Part shown: piece after piece, positions 1 through 6,797 of the stretch
Numbering within the stretch: the stretch's first letter is position 1
Layout of the letters: every line of letters starts with the position of its first letter
NCBI GenBank assembly: GCA_017420825.1
Contig: JAFQNU010000044.1
Location: 1 to 11,379 of the forward strand
Reading direction: 5' to 3'
Length of the DNA stretch: 11,379 nt
Origin: Clostridia bacterium
GTDB lineage: Bacteria > Bacillota > Clostridia > UBA1381
Made by a program: the position numbers and the translations under genes
The notes under the pieces: model-generated
What the model saw: only the letters and a program-made list of their open reading frames with translations
Database searches by the model: none
What the model was told of the DNA's origin: nothing

Positions 1-378
1 CTGTGACATAACCGAAAAAAGCATATCCTTTGTTGTAGTCTTACCCACACTTCCTGTAACTGCAACAGTTTTAATTTTGAACTGCTCTTTATAGTATTTA
101 GAAAGCTTTCCCAAAGCAAGAAGAGTATCATCAACCAACACCGCACCTCTTCCCTCAGGTGCTTCAACCTTTTGAGATACCAATACTGCCGCCGCACCAG
201 TGTCAAATGCATTTTTTACATAGCTGTGACCATCGGTATTTTCACCCTTTAGTGCAACAAAAAGTGCACTGTTTTTAACATCTCTTGAGTCTATTGATAC
301 ACTCTCAACTAAAACATCATCTCCGATTAAAATTCCGTCTGTTGCCTGTGCTATTTGTGTTAGTGTCAGCCTTTGCAT
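1..378 (-). CDS. murF: MurF, UDP-MurNAc-tripeptide--D-Ala-D-Ala ligase (3'-truncated by window edge)
   Basis: The first 126 residues are present, from an ATG at 378; the rest lies beyond base 1. MurF is the cytoplasmic ATP-dependent ligase that adds D-Ala-D-Ala to the UDP-MurNAc-tripeptide made by MurE. Seen: the Mur N-terminal domain with the signature SIDSRDVKNSALFVALKGEN (about residues 29-48) followed by TDGHSY, then the ATP-binding loop GSVGKTTTK near residues 110-118. The start is supported by AAAGGA at 390-395, which overlaps the murE stop codon, with an 11-base spacer; the gap to murE is 16 bases, consistent with one operon. The adjacent murE separates the two ligase assignments, and the VGKTTTK loop is the MurF form. 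The catalytic and C-terminal domains cannot be inspected. Confidence 0.95.
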   Translation of the reverse strand, partial: MQRLTLTQIAQATDGILIGDDVLVESVSIDSRDVKNSALFVALKGENTDGHSYVKNAFDTGAAAVLVSQKVEAPEGRGAVLVDDTLLALGKLSKYYKEQFKIKTVAVTGSVGKTTTKDMLFSVMSQ

Positions 379-394
379 TAATTCTTCTGTCCTT

Positions 395-1783
395 TCATTG
401 TAAATTATTCTCAATTATATTTTTTACTATTTCTCTTTCATCAAATGGGATTTTCTTATCATTTTTTATTATATAATCCTCATGCCCTTTTCCGCACAGC
501 AAAACTGAATCCTTTGGTGAAGCAAGCTCCATTGCATACTTTATAGCTTCGTATCTGTCAGGGATTACGGCATAATTATTCGTCACCTTATATATACCCT
601 TTTCAATATCTCTTAATATCTGAACGGGATTTTCAAATCTTGGATTATCAGAGGTTATAACTGTAAAATCTGATAATTTTGCAGATATTTCTCCCATAAC
701 AGCTCTTTTTTCCCTGTCTCTGTTCCCGCCGCAACCAAATACTGTTATAATTTTACCGCTTGTGAAACATTTTACGGACTTAATTATATTCTCAAGACTA
801 TCCGGAGAATGAGCATAATCTATTATAATGTTATAATCAGTGTTTACATCTACTCTTTCTGCCCTTCCCTTTACTCCTGCGGTTTTTGCAAGTGTATTGG
901 CTATCGCCTCTTTTTCAATTCCATACTCTCTGCACACAGCATAAGCACACATTGCATTATAAACCGAAAATTTACCCGGAATATTTATATAAAATTCAGA
1001 GCTTTCTCCTTTGTCCGAAAGAATAAATTTTGAGCCATATGGTGTATATTCTATATTTTCTGCCATTATATCCGCATTACAAAAACCATACGACACTGAT
1101 TTTTCTCTGTATTTTTCATATAACCTCTTTCCATATTTGTCATCTGTGTTTATTACACATTTTTTAGCACTTTCAAAAAGCTTTTCCTTTGCTTTATAAT
1201 AGTTTTCCATATTTTTATGAAAATCCATATGGTCCTGAGTCAGATTTGTAAACGCTGCAATATCATATTTCATCTTATGAACCCTGTCAAGCTCAAGAGC
1301 ATGAGATGATACCTCCATAACAGCACTGTCTGCCCCCAGCTCGTGCATATTATATAAAATCTTATAAAGCTCTGCCGATTCCGGAGTAGTTGATGTTGTA
1401 AAGCTTTCATCAGTTAAATGTTGATTATAAAAGCAACCATTTGTTCCTATTAATGAAGTGTTGTGACCATTAAAAACAAGTATATCTCTTATGAGGTGTG
1501 TTACAGTAGTTTTGCCGTTTGTACCTGTCACACCTGTCATTATCATTTTCTCATCAGGTGCAGAATAAATTTTCTTTGCATATTCTGCCATTTTTAGTCT
1601 CGGATTTTTGCACAGTATAACAGGTATTTCCGAATTAATCGCACTGTCAGCCAGAATTGCACATGCTCCCCTTGCGTATGCTTGCTCCGCATACCTGTAT
1701 CCACTGTCATTTTCACCCTTTAAGCATACAAATATATACCCCGATTTTATCCTTCGTGAATCACATGTAATACCCTTTATCAC
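395..1783 (-). CDS. murE: MurE, UDP-MurNAc-L-Ala-D-Glu--meso-DAP ligase (start uncertain)
   Basis: MurE adds the third stem-peptide residue in the cytoplasm. Seen: DSR motif and FVCLKGEN in the N-domain, P-loop GVTGTNGKTTVTH, STTPES, EVSSHALELDRV, TNLTQDHMDFH, YYKAKEKLF (carrying the lysine that is carbamoylated in the family), GRAERV, DYAHSPDS, GCGGNRDREKR, the DNPR motif typical of meso-DAP-adding enzymes, and GKGHE. The in-frame GTG at 1783 has an ideal AGGAGG at 1789-1794 (5-base spacer) and gives 462 residues, shorter than the usual roughly 490. MurE-like sequence (ILASELFG) continues in frame upstream to about 1831, where no ATG, GTG or TTG exists in frame. The only longer candidate is a TTG at 1924, which has no ribosome site and lies deep in the PBP gene. 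A one-base indel near 1827-1830 is suspected (see findings). Function is secure; the 5' end is not. Confidence 0.93.
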   Translation of the reverse strand: MIKGITCDSRRIKSGYIFVCLKGENDSGYRYAEQAYARGACAILADSAINSEIPVILCKNPRLKMAEYAKKIYSAPDEKMIMTGVTGTNGKTTVTHLIRDILVFNGHNTSLIGTNGCFYNQHLTDESFTTSTTPESAELYKILYNMHELGADSAVMEVSSHALELDRVHKMKYDIAAFTNLTQDHMDFHKNMENYYKAKEKLFESAKKCVINTDDKYGKRLYEKYREKSVSYGFCNADIMAENIEYTPYGSKFILSDKGESSEFYINIPGKFSVYNAMCAYAVCREYGIEKEAIANTLAKTAGVKGRAERVDVNTDYNIIIDYAHSPDSLENIIKSVKCFTSGKIITVFGCGGNRDREKRAVMGEISAKLSDFTVITSDNPRFENPVQILRDIEKGIYKVTNNYAVIPDRYEAIKYAMELASPKDSVLLCGKGHEDYIIKNDKKIPFDEREIVKNIIENNLQ

Positions 1784-1824
1784 GCAATCCTCCTGCGTCC
1801 ACTGGGTACCGAATAATTCACTTG

Positions 1825-1850
1825 CTAAAATAGTATCAACACCCTTCCTT
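1825..1850 (-). promoter_or_regulatory. Strong ribosome site and out-of-frame start before murE
   Basis: Just after the PBP stop (1854-1856) the minus strand reads AAGGA (1846-1850), six bases, then TTG (1837-1839), with GTG directly before it (1840-1842). This is where a murE start is expected. The frame reads M-I-L-F and then hits TAG at 1825-1827. One extra T in the run at 1827-1830 would join it to the murE frame. Seen directly; its meaning is inferred. Confidence 0.5.
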
Positions 1851-1853
1851 ATA

Positions 1854-4145
1854 TTAGTCTGATGATGCGTGTCTGAATTCCACGCTAATAACTGTTGCCG
1901 GCTGAACTCTCTCGCCCGGAGCAATATTTTGTTTTACAGCATATGCTCCTTCCGTTGAATTTAAGCCTGCTCCGACTGCCTCAAAGTTCAGTCCGTAATC
2001 TTCAAGCTCACGGCGTACCGCTTCGGGAGACATTCCCGACACATCAGGTACCGTTACAAGATTATCTTCATTTATTTCCTGTGTATATATAATAACAGTA
2101 GAATCAAGCATTACACTTGAGCCGGGTTTTGGAAGCTGGTCAACTATACCCTCTTCGCTCTCGCCACCCGATACTCTTACCTTAAAGCCTGAATTGGTAA
2201 GTGTTTCTTTTGCCTTTTCGATACTGAATCCCCTTACCTCAGGAACAGTTTTAGTTACTGTTTTTGCCTCTTCTTCAGTATATTGTCTCTCTACACCGAG
2301 ATATTCAAGGGTATCCTCTATTACCTCACCTACAACAGGTGCACAGATTGTTCCGCCGTATCTTACCGTACATTGTGGCTCATCCATCATGATAAGACAT
2401 ACAATTTCAGGGTCATCAGCAGGCGCAAAGCCAACAAATGATGCAATTCTCTTATCGTTATTTCTTCCCTTTTCAGATGTACCTGTCTTTCCGCCTATTC
2501 TGTAGCCTTTAATATAGGCATTTTTACCTGAACCTGTCGGACTTGATACAACACTCTCCAAAATTTCGCGCATTGTTTTAGAGGTTTCCTCTGAAATTAC
2601 TTTATTTTTTATCTCACTCTGATAGGATTTTACTATACCGCTTTCATTTCTTATTTCCTTAACAATTAGCGGTTTCATGAGATTACCGCCGTTTATTACT
2701 GCCGAAATTGCACAAATATGCTGAATAGGAGTAATTGAAAAACCTTGACCGAATGCACTTGTTGCTATATCAGTTTCAGAAAGAACATCTTTTGTATAAT
2801 AAATACTACCCGATTCACCGTTTAATTCTATACCTGTCTTTTGGGTATATCCGAACGCATTGAAATACTCCTTAAACTTCTGTGACCCTACACTAAGTCC
2901 CAAATCCATAAAAACAGGGTTACATGAGTTCTGAACACCCTCGACAAATGATTGTGAACCATGTCCCTGATGTTTATGGCATTTTATTCTTCTGTCGGCA
3001 ATCTGCTTATAGCCTGCACAATAAAATCTTGAATTTTTTGATACAACATCTTCCTCCAACGCCATTGCCGCAGTTATAATTTTAAATGTTGAACCCGGCT
3101 CATAGGTATCAGAAATAGCCTTATTACGCCACATTTTCTGCATTATCAGGTTAACCGCTTTTTCCTGTACATCCTTGTTTTCCGAATTATAGCCTGAAAG
3201 CTGCTCATTTTCATCAAGCATAACTGCCTGACTTACAAACTTTGTAATATCGTTATACGCATTTACATCAAAGTCAGGTTTTGTTGCCATTGCAAGTATT
3301 TCGCCTGTTTTAGGATTCATAACAATACCTGCTGCACCCTCTCTCAGGGAATATTCAGTTACAGCCTCTTCAAGATTTTTTTCCAGGAAATGCTGAATAG
3401 TTTCATCAATTGTAAGAACAATATCTGCACCCTTTTGTGAGTCTGTCATATCCTCATACTGAAAATCCATATATGTTCCCGATGCAGAACGCGCACTTAT
3501 TATACTTCCCGGTTTTCCTGCAAGCTCATCATCAAACATAAGCTCAATTCCCATTCTTCCGTCATTATCATAACCTGTAAAACCGAGAATATGCGGAGCT
3601 ATACCATAGGAATAATACCTCTTTGAGTCCGCCTCAAAACTAATTCCCTTAAAATATTTACTTGTTTCAGGGTTTTTCTTTGAGTCTTTAAGCTCATTTA
3701 TTGCAGCAGTTTCCTCAACCGTAAGCCTTTTTTTAATACTCTGATACCTTGTTGTAGTTTTAGTAAGACGTTCATAAAGATAATCATACTCAAGTCCTGT
3801 TATCGGCGCAAGTCGGGTTGCAACAATTTCTGCCGCCTTATCCTTTTCAATCTGTTGCGGATTACAGATAAGAGTATTAACACTTGCACTCTCTGCAAGT
3901 GCTTTTCCGTTTCTGTCATATATTGTTCCACGCATAGGATTTACCTTTGACGCTTGAGTTTGCTGAGCTATAACCGCCTCGGTATATTCTGCACACTTAA
4001 AAATCTGCAAATATCCTATCTTTAATAGCGTAAGTGTCAGAAGTGACACCATTATAATTGTTACAACCAGAATTTTTACTTTTACTTTTCCCATATTTTG
4101 TGCAGACATATCCTTATCCTTTCCGGCACTTACCTTTTTCGCCAA
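1854..4145 (-). CDS. Class B penicillin-binding protein with two PASTA domains (FtsI/PBP2B or SpoVD type)
   Basis: This is a septal or spore-septum transpeptidase that cross-links peptidoglycan outside the membrane. Seen over 763 residues: short basic N-terminus, one membrane anchor (about 24-48), PBP dimerisation domain opening with RGTIYDRNG (72-80), and the transpeptidase domain with STFK (352-355), SCN (407-409) and KTGT (553-556). Two PASTA repeats follow, at about 632-689 and 696-757. Two repeats resemble Bacillus PbpB/FtsI; SpoVD usually has one, but dcw-linked clostridial homologues are often named SpoVD, so no symbol is given. A stretch at about 298-340, just before STFK, looks like an insertion. 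The TTG at 4145 has AAGGA 10 bases upstream. The in-frame ATG at 4109, with AAAGGA 7 bases upstream, is equally plausible and removes only 12 residues. The gene ends at 1854, next to the murE 5' region. Confidence 0.94.
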   Translation of the reverse strand: MAKKVSAGKDKDMSAQNMGKVKVKILVVTIIMVSLLTLTLLKIGYLQIFKCAEYTEAVIAQQTQASKVNPMRGTIYDRNGKALAESASVNTLICNPQQIEKDKAAEIVATRLAPITGLEYDYLYERLTKTTTRYQSIKKRLTVEETAAINELKDSKKNPETSKYFKGISFEADSKRYYSYGIAPHILGFTGYDNDGRMGIELMFDDELAGKPGSIISARSASGTYMDFQYEDMTDSQKGADIVLTIDETIQHFLEKNLEEAVTEYSLREGAAGIVMNPKTGEILAMATKPDFDVNAYNDITKFVSQAVMLDENEQLSGYNSENKDVQEKAVNLIMQKMWRNKAISDTYEPGSTFKIITAAMALEEDVVSKNSRFYCAGYKQIADRRIKCHKHQGHGSQSFVEGVQNSCNPVFMDLGLSVGSQKFKEYFNAFGYTQKTGIELNGESGSIYYTKDVLSETDIATSAFGQGFSITPIQHICAISAVINGGNLMKPLIVKEIRNESGIVKSYQSEIKNKVISEETSKTMREILESVVSSPTGSGKNAYIKGYRIGGKTGTSEKGRNNDKRIASFVGFAPADDPEIVCLIMMDEPQCTVRYGGTICAPVVGEVIEDTLEYLGVERQYTEEEAKTVTKTVPEVRGFSIEKAKETLTNSGFKVRVSGGESEEGIVDQLPKPGSSVMLDSTVIIYTQEINEDNLVTVPDVSGMSPEAVRRELEDYGLNFEAVGAGLNSTEGAYAVKQNIAPGERVQPATVISVEFRHASSD

Positions 4146-4174
4146 AATTATACAATCCTTATAAAATTGCGTAA

Positions 4175-4207
4175 AGCCAAAGACACCCTTTTATGATGTC
4201 TTTGGCT
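4175..4207 (-). other. Intercistronic hairpin between the ftsL-like gene and the PBP gene
   Basis: A perfect 11-bp inverted repeat (AGCCAAAGACA at 4175-4185, TGTCTTTGGCT at 4197-4207) encloses an 11-base loop in the 111-base gap between the ftsL-like stop and the PBP start. On the transcribed minus strand the stem is followed by TTTACGCAA, too short a T run for a good intrinsic terminator. It is more likely a partial terminator/attenuator or an mRNA processing or stability element inside the dcw operon. It ends about 15 bases before the PBP ribosome site. Confidence 0.6.
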
Positions 4208-4256
4208 GCACTATTTCTATTTTACTCAAGGCACATACAAGCTTCTTATGTAAATT

Positions 4257-4730
4257 TTATTTGCCTCTTATAGTAAATATTCCAACAATGTTACGTTTAA
4301 AGCTTTCTGCCGCCTTATTTACCTTGCTTTTAACACCCTCAACCTCTCCTGCTGTAACCTCTGTCACATCATCACGATTCATGCTTACATATTCAATCTG
4401 ATAGCTTTCGGGTCTTTGCATATTCAGCTTAGTAGTGGCAATTTCTTCAACGGTAGCCAAATCGACACTCTGTTCAAGCTCAAATGTTCTCTGACTTGTG
4501 TATGTTTCAAGCTCTGTAAGCTCTGCCTGCTTTTGCTTGATTTCCTGTTTTGTTTCATAAAGTACAACACTTTTTGAAATCATGTAGTATGCGGCAACAG
4601 ATAAAATGAGTACATAAATTATAGGTCTGAAATTCTTAACACTCTTCTTTTGCGGCTGAACCTTAGCCTCAGCAACCCCTATTTCTTCTTCCTCTACCCA
4701 ATTCTTATAGGCAAGATTTGAATAACCCAT
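4257..4730 (-). CDS. ftsL: FtsL/DivIC-like septum formation membrane protein
   Basis: 157 residues. Seen: an acidic then basic cytoplasmic N-terminus, one transmembrane segment (about 35-53), a coiled-coil-type extracytoplasmic stretch rich in E, K and Q (about 54-87), and the signature LATVEEIATTKLNMQRPESY leading into QIEYV (91-115), the form seen in FtsL/DivIC family proteins. FtsL is a bitopic divisome protein that partners DivIB/FtsQ and DivIC and helps activate the septal synthase. The position between rsmH and the class B PBP is the standard ftsL slot, which drives the name; sequence identity in this family is low, so the symbol rests on synteny and topology. The ATG at 4730 has a good upstream AAAGGAGAGG with an 8-base spacer. 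The C-terminal tail after residue 115 (about 40 residues) has no recognised motif. Confidence 0.82.
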   Translation of the reverse strand: MGYSNLAYKNWVEEEEIGVAEAKVQPQKKSVKNFRPIIYVLILSVAAYYMISKSVVLYETKQEIKQKQAELTELETYTSQRTFELEQSVDLATVEEIATTKLNMQRPESYQIEYVSMNRDDVTEVTAGEVEGVKSKVNKAAESFKRNIVGIFTIRGK

Positions 4731-4754
4731 TTTTTGTACCTCTCCTTTTATCTA

Positions 4755-5687
4755 TCATAATTTTTCTGCTACACGTAGCTTTGCACTCTTTGATCTTGAA
4801 TTTGATATTTCCTCTTCCTTAGAAGGTAATATCGGTTTTTTAGTTATTACTGAGACAACGGGCTGGTTATTACAGACACAAACCGGGAAACTTTTCGGGC
4901 AAACACAGCCCGTTGCCAATTTAGAAAAAGCTTTTTTAATTAATCTGTCCTCAAGCGAATGGAAGGTTATTACTGCAATTCTTCCTCCAGGCTTTAAGAA
5001 CCTTACTATATCACTAACTGTATCGGTCAAAATTCCGAGCTCGTTGTTTACCTCTATTCTTATTGCCTGAAAAATTCTTTTTGCAGGATGTGAGCCTTGC
5101 TGACGTGCCTTCTGCGGAATTGCCGCCTTTATAAGCTCCACAAGCTCAAATGTTGTTTCAACAGGCTTGTCCTCTCTTTTATCAACAATAAATTTTGCTA
5201 TTCTTGTCGACCAGTTCTCTTCGCCATATTCATAAAAAATTCTTACAAGCTCATCATACGAATAGTTATTCACAACCTCATATGCACTCAAACTACTCTC
5301 ACTGTTCATTCTCATATCAAGTCTTGCATCATGCATATATGAAAATCCTCTTTGTGCGTTATCAAGCTGATATGAGGAAACTCCCAAATCAAGCACCGCA
5401 CCGTCTATTGCATCAATGCCAAGCCTTGTTAAAATACTTTCGATGTTTGAAAAGTTATCATTTACAAATGTGACCTTTTCGCTATACTCAAAAAGTCTCT
5501 CTTTTGCCGCTTCAATAGCTTCCTTGTCCTGGTCAATTCCAATAAGCCTTATATCATAACCTCTTGACAACATTCCATAGCTGTGACCTCCGCCGCCAAG
5601 CGTACCGTCAACATAAATTCCTCCGTCTTTCAAACAAAGGCTGTCAATCGTCTCATTAAATAGCACCGATATATGTTTAAATTCCAT
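4755..5687 (-). CDS. rsmH: RsmH (MraW), 16S rRNA m4C1402 methyltransferase
   Basis: A SAM-dependent N4-methyltransferase acting on C1402 of 16S rRNA, at the expected second place of the dcw operon. 310 residues, the family's usual length. Seen: HISVLFNE at the N-terminus, SAM motif VDGTLGGGGHS (26-36), DLGVSS (100-105), RGFSY (113-117), DMRM (124-127), HPAKRIFQAIRIEVN (200-214), ITFHSLEDR (240-248) and the C-terminal NSRSKSAKLRVAEK (296-309). A cysteine cluster CVCPKSFPVCVC lies at 261-272. The ATG at 5687 follows GAGGA by 4-5 bases. It begins 12 bases after the mraZ stop and ends about 24 bases before the ftsL-like start, so co-transcription is expected. Confidence 0.97.
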   Translation of the reverse strand: MEFKHISVLFNETIDSLCLKDGGIYVDGTLGGGGHSYGMLSRGYDIRLIGIDQDKEAIEAAKERLFEYSEKVTFVNDNFSNIESILTRLGIDAIDGAVLDLGVSSYQLDNAQRGFSYMHDARLDMRMNSESSLSAYEVVNNYSYDELVRIFYEYGEENWSTRIAKFIVDKREDKPVETTFELVELIKAAIPQKARQQGSHPAKRIFQAIRIEVNNELGILTDTVSDIVRFLKPGGRIAVITFHSLEDRLIKKAFSKLATGCVCPKSFPVCVCNNQPVVSVITKKPILPSKEEEISNSRSKSAKLRVAEKL

Positions 5688-5699
5688 ATCTTCCTCGCA

Positions 5700-6149
5700 T
5701 TAAATGTGTAATTTATACTCTTTAATACCCTGAACAATAAGAGCTATATCTTCCTCGTCATCTTCATCCTTAGCATTCCACAAATCAGCGTCCCATATTT
5801 CAAGCTTGCTGTTTGCCCCCGCAAGAACTATGTCCTTTTTTAAACCTGCCTTTTTAATCAACTTATCATTCAAAGCAATACGTCCCTGCTTGTCTATCTC
5901 ACAAACCAAGGTTCTAGAAAACAGCTTTCTTGTAAATTCTGCTGCAACAGGGTCTGTTCCTGTAGGAAGCTCGTGTGCCTCATCAGAAATTCTGTCCCAC
6001 TCCTCCTCGGTATAAAGATTTAAGCATGGCTCCATAAGTGCCTTAATGATATAAACGGTGCCGGATAGCTTTTCTCTTATTTTGGCAGGCAAAATAAATC
6101 TGCCGCGCTCATCAAGCTGACGCTCATATTCACCGACAAATGAAACCAT
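5700..6149 (-). CDS. mraZ: MraZ, AbrB-fold transcriptional regulator of the dcw operon
   Basis: 149 residues with two SpoVT/AbrB-type repeats, each carrying the DxxGR core: DERGRFILPAKIR near residues 13-25 and DKQGRIAL about 70 residues later. MraZ is a ring-forming DNA-binding protein known in other bacteria to repress its own promoter and to influence division genes. The ATG at 6149 is preferred: AAGGCGGTGA (6155-6164) matches the extended Shine-Dalgarno at nine of ten positions with a 5-base spacer, and the resulting N-terminus (MVSFVGEYERQLDERGR) fits the family. A GTG at 6158 would lie inside that ribosome site. The C-terminus has an acidic run (DEDDEED) that makes it slightly longer than the usual 143 or so residues. 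First gene of the operon. Confidence 0.97.
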   Translation of the reverse strand: MVSFVGEYERQLDERGRFILPAKIREKLSGTVYIIKALMEPCLNLYTEEEWDRISDEAHELPTGTDPVAAEFTRKLFSRTLVCEIDKQGRIALNDKLIKKAGLKKDIVLAGANSKLEIWDADLWNAKDEDDEEDIALIVQGIKEYKLHI

Positions 6150-6215
6150 CCGACTCACCGCCTTTCAAATAAATCTTTAGAGGACAGAACGGTCAATATT
6201 TATTGGAAAATTTAT

Positions 6216-6257
6216 CCATTTCCGCCCAAACTCTCCAATATCAACCATTTCACCCCC
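6216..6257 (-). promoter_or_regulatory. Array of putative MraZ-binding boxes
   Basis: On the minus strand, TGG triplets begin at 6247, 6237, 6228 and 6218, and a GGGGG block begins at 6257, giving steps of 10, 10, 9 and 10 bases. One copy is a full TGGGC. The known E. coli MraZ operator is three TGGGN pentamers separated by five bases, the same helical period. The array starts at the expected transcription start and lies in the mraZ 5' UTR, so bound MraZ would block initiation or escape. Function is inferred. Confidence 0.7.
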
Positions 6258-6258
6258 T

Positions 6259-6287
6259 ATTATACACCAATTATTTGAATTTTGCAA
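6259..6287 (-). promoter_or_regulatory. Sigma-A promoter of the dcw operon
   Basis: TTGCAA (6282-6287), a 17-base spacer, then TATAAT (6259-6264) on the minus strand. The start point is predicted near 6252, giving an approximately 100-base leader before mraZ. Confidence 0.85.
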
Positions 6288-6420
6288 TAGAATTTATCAA
6301 AAAAATTAAATATTTTTTAAGAATAATTACAAATATTACTATATTAGCGTTAATATTAAATAAGTGTAACATTACTATTTCTGTTTAGATACAATATAAT
6401 GTGTATAACTTGTAATTTTT

Positions 6421-6465
6421 AAGCATTAAACACAATATTTTGATTGAATAAACTAATGCTTTTTT
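6421..6465 (+). terminator. Terminator-like hairpin in the leader of the small ORF
   Basis: AAGCATTA (6421-6428) pairs perfectly with TAATGCTT (6454-6461) across a 25-base loop, and a run of six T spans 6460-6465 on the plus strand. The stem is AT-rich and the loop long, so termination would be weak. It could end transcripts entering from a start near 6400, or act as a leader element for the ORF at 6593. Confidence 0.35.
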
Positions 6466-6480
6466 GATGATAATATCAGT

Positions 6481-6535
6481 AATCGGTCAGAAAATACGTC
6501 AAAATTCGACTGATTGAGTTGTTTTTTTACCGATT
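6481..6535 (+). promoter_or_regulatory. Alternative-pairing leader element with T run
   Basis: AATCGGTC (6481-6488) can pair with GACTGATT (6508-6515, one G-U pair), placing a run of seven T (6522-6528) about six bases downstream. The same left arm is also perfectly complementary to ACCGATT (6529-6535), beyond the T run. The two pairings exclude each other, as in attenuator leaders. Seen in sequence; regulatory meaning is speculative. Confidence 0.3.
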
Positions 6536-6592
6536 ATGTCAAAATTTTTGTTAAAATTGACCAAAAATTATATTAATTGTGAAGTGATGAAT

Positions 6593-6766
6593 ATGAAGAA
6601 AAAATTATCCTCCCATTCTCTCCCCGATGAGGATTTTCTGACAGCTGCAAGCACTACCGATTGTACAGGAATTGTGCCGAGTGCTCCGCAGGATGATTAT
6701 GAATTGAATTCTTATCTGGATATTATGAAATTTTCTCCGAAAGATATTAAAAGCACAAAAAAGTAG
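6593..6766 (+). CDS. Small hypothetical protein (57 residues)
   Basis: A short soluble-looking protein, not assigned to a named family. Seen: a basic start (MKKK), the central stretch LPDEDFLTAASTTDCTGIVP (10-29) with a single cysteine, then an acidic/aromatic segment DDYELNSYLDIMKF and a lysine-rich tail. There is no signal peptide, membrane segment or repeat. The start chosen is the ATG at 6593, with GAAGTGA (6581-6587) five bases upstream; an in-frame ATG lies at 6587, and another at 6536 has no ribosome site. Its TAG overlaps the first arm of the 14-bp hairpin at 6766-6796. It is the only plus-strand gene between the dcw operon and the cysK-like unit. The mix of residues looks like a real protein rather than an AT-rich shadow frame, but coding is not proven. 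Confidence 0.55.
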   Translation: MKKKLSSHSLPDEDFLTAASTTDCTGIVPSAPQDDYELNSYLDIMKFSPKDIKSTKK

Positions 6767-6797
6767 AGCAGACACTCCATTTTGGAGTGTCTGCTCA
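6757..6797 (-). terminator. Intrinsic terminator of the cysK-like/P-loop-Asp23 unit
   Basis: A perfect 14-bp stem (6766-6779 with 6783-6796) has a 3-base TTT loop. On the minus strand it is followed by TAC and then six T (6757-6762). The stops of both convergent genes lie on the hairpin: TGA of the minus gene (6795-6797) and the last base of the plus-strand TAG (6764-6766). On the plus strand there is no T run, so termination that way would be weaker. Confidence 0.88.

Larger units (their letters stand above)
6288..6592. other. AT-rich divergent spacer between mraZ and the small plus-strand ORF
   Basis: About 300 bases with no convincing gene. Besides the two hairpins listed separately, there is a TATAAT at 6395-6400 on the plus strand, but its best -35 (TTACTA, 6372-6377, 17-base spacing) is weak, so no plus-strand promoter can be assigned. 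The octamer TCAAAATT recurs at 6499-6506 and 6539-6546. Composition is strongly AT-rich, so chance short repeats are expected. Confidence 0.5.

Noticed and set aside
809..1199. Plus-strand open frames of 60-75 codons inside murE
   Set aside because: They are antisense to well-conserved MurE motifs, have no ribosome sites and have hydrophobic, Tyr/Ser-rich compositions typical of shadow frames in AT-rich DNA.
1854..1924. TTG at 1924 as the murE start
   Set aside because: It has no ribosome site, overlaps the PBP gene by 71 bases, and the added residues do not resemble any MurE N-terminus.
2194..2505. 103-codon plus-strand frame opposite the PBP gene
   Set aside because: It is fully antisense to the KTGT and PASTA-proximal coding region, has no promoter or ribosome site and no recognisable domain.
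6203..6388. 61-codon plus-strand frame in the mraZ upstream region
   Set aside because: It overlaps the dcw promoter and the putative MraZ boxes on the other strand, lacks a ribosome site, and the hydrophobic C-terminal part follows simply from AT richness.
6593..6766. AgrD-like autoinducer precursor
   Set aside because: The single cysteine and acidic tail recall such peptides, but there is no amphipathic N-terminal helix, no AgrB-type protease gene and no histidine kinase nearby.
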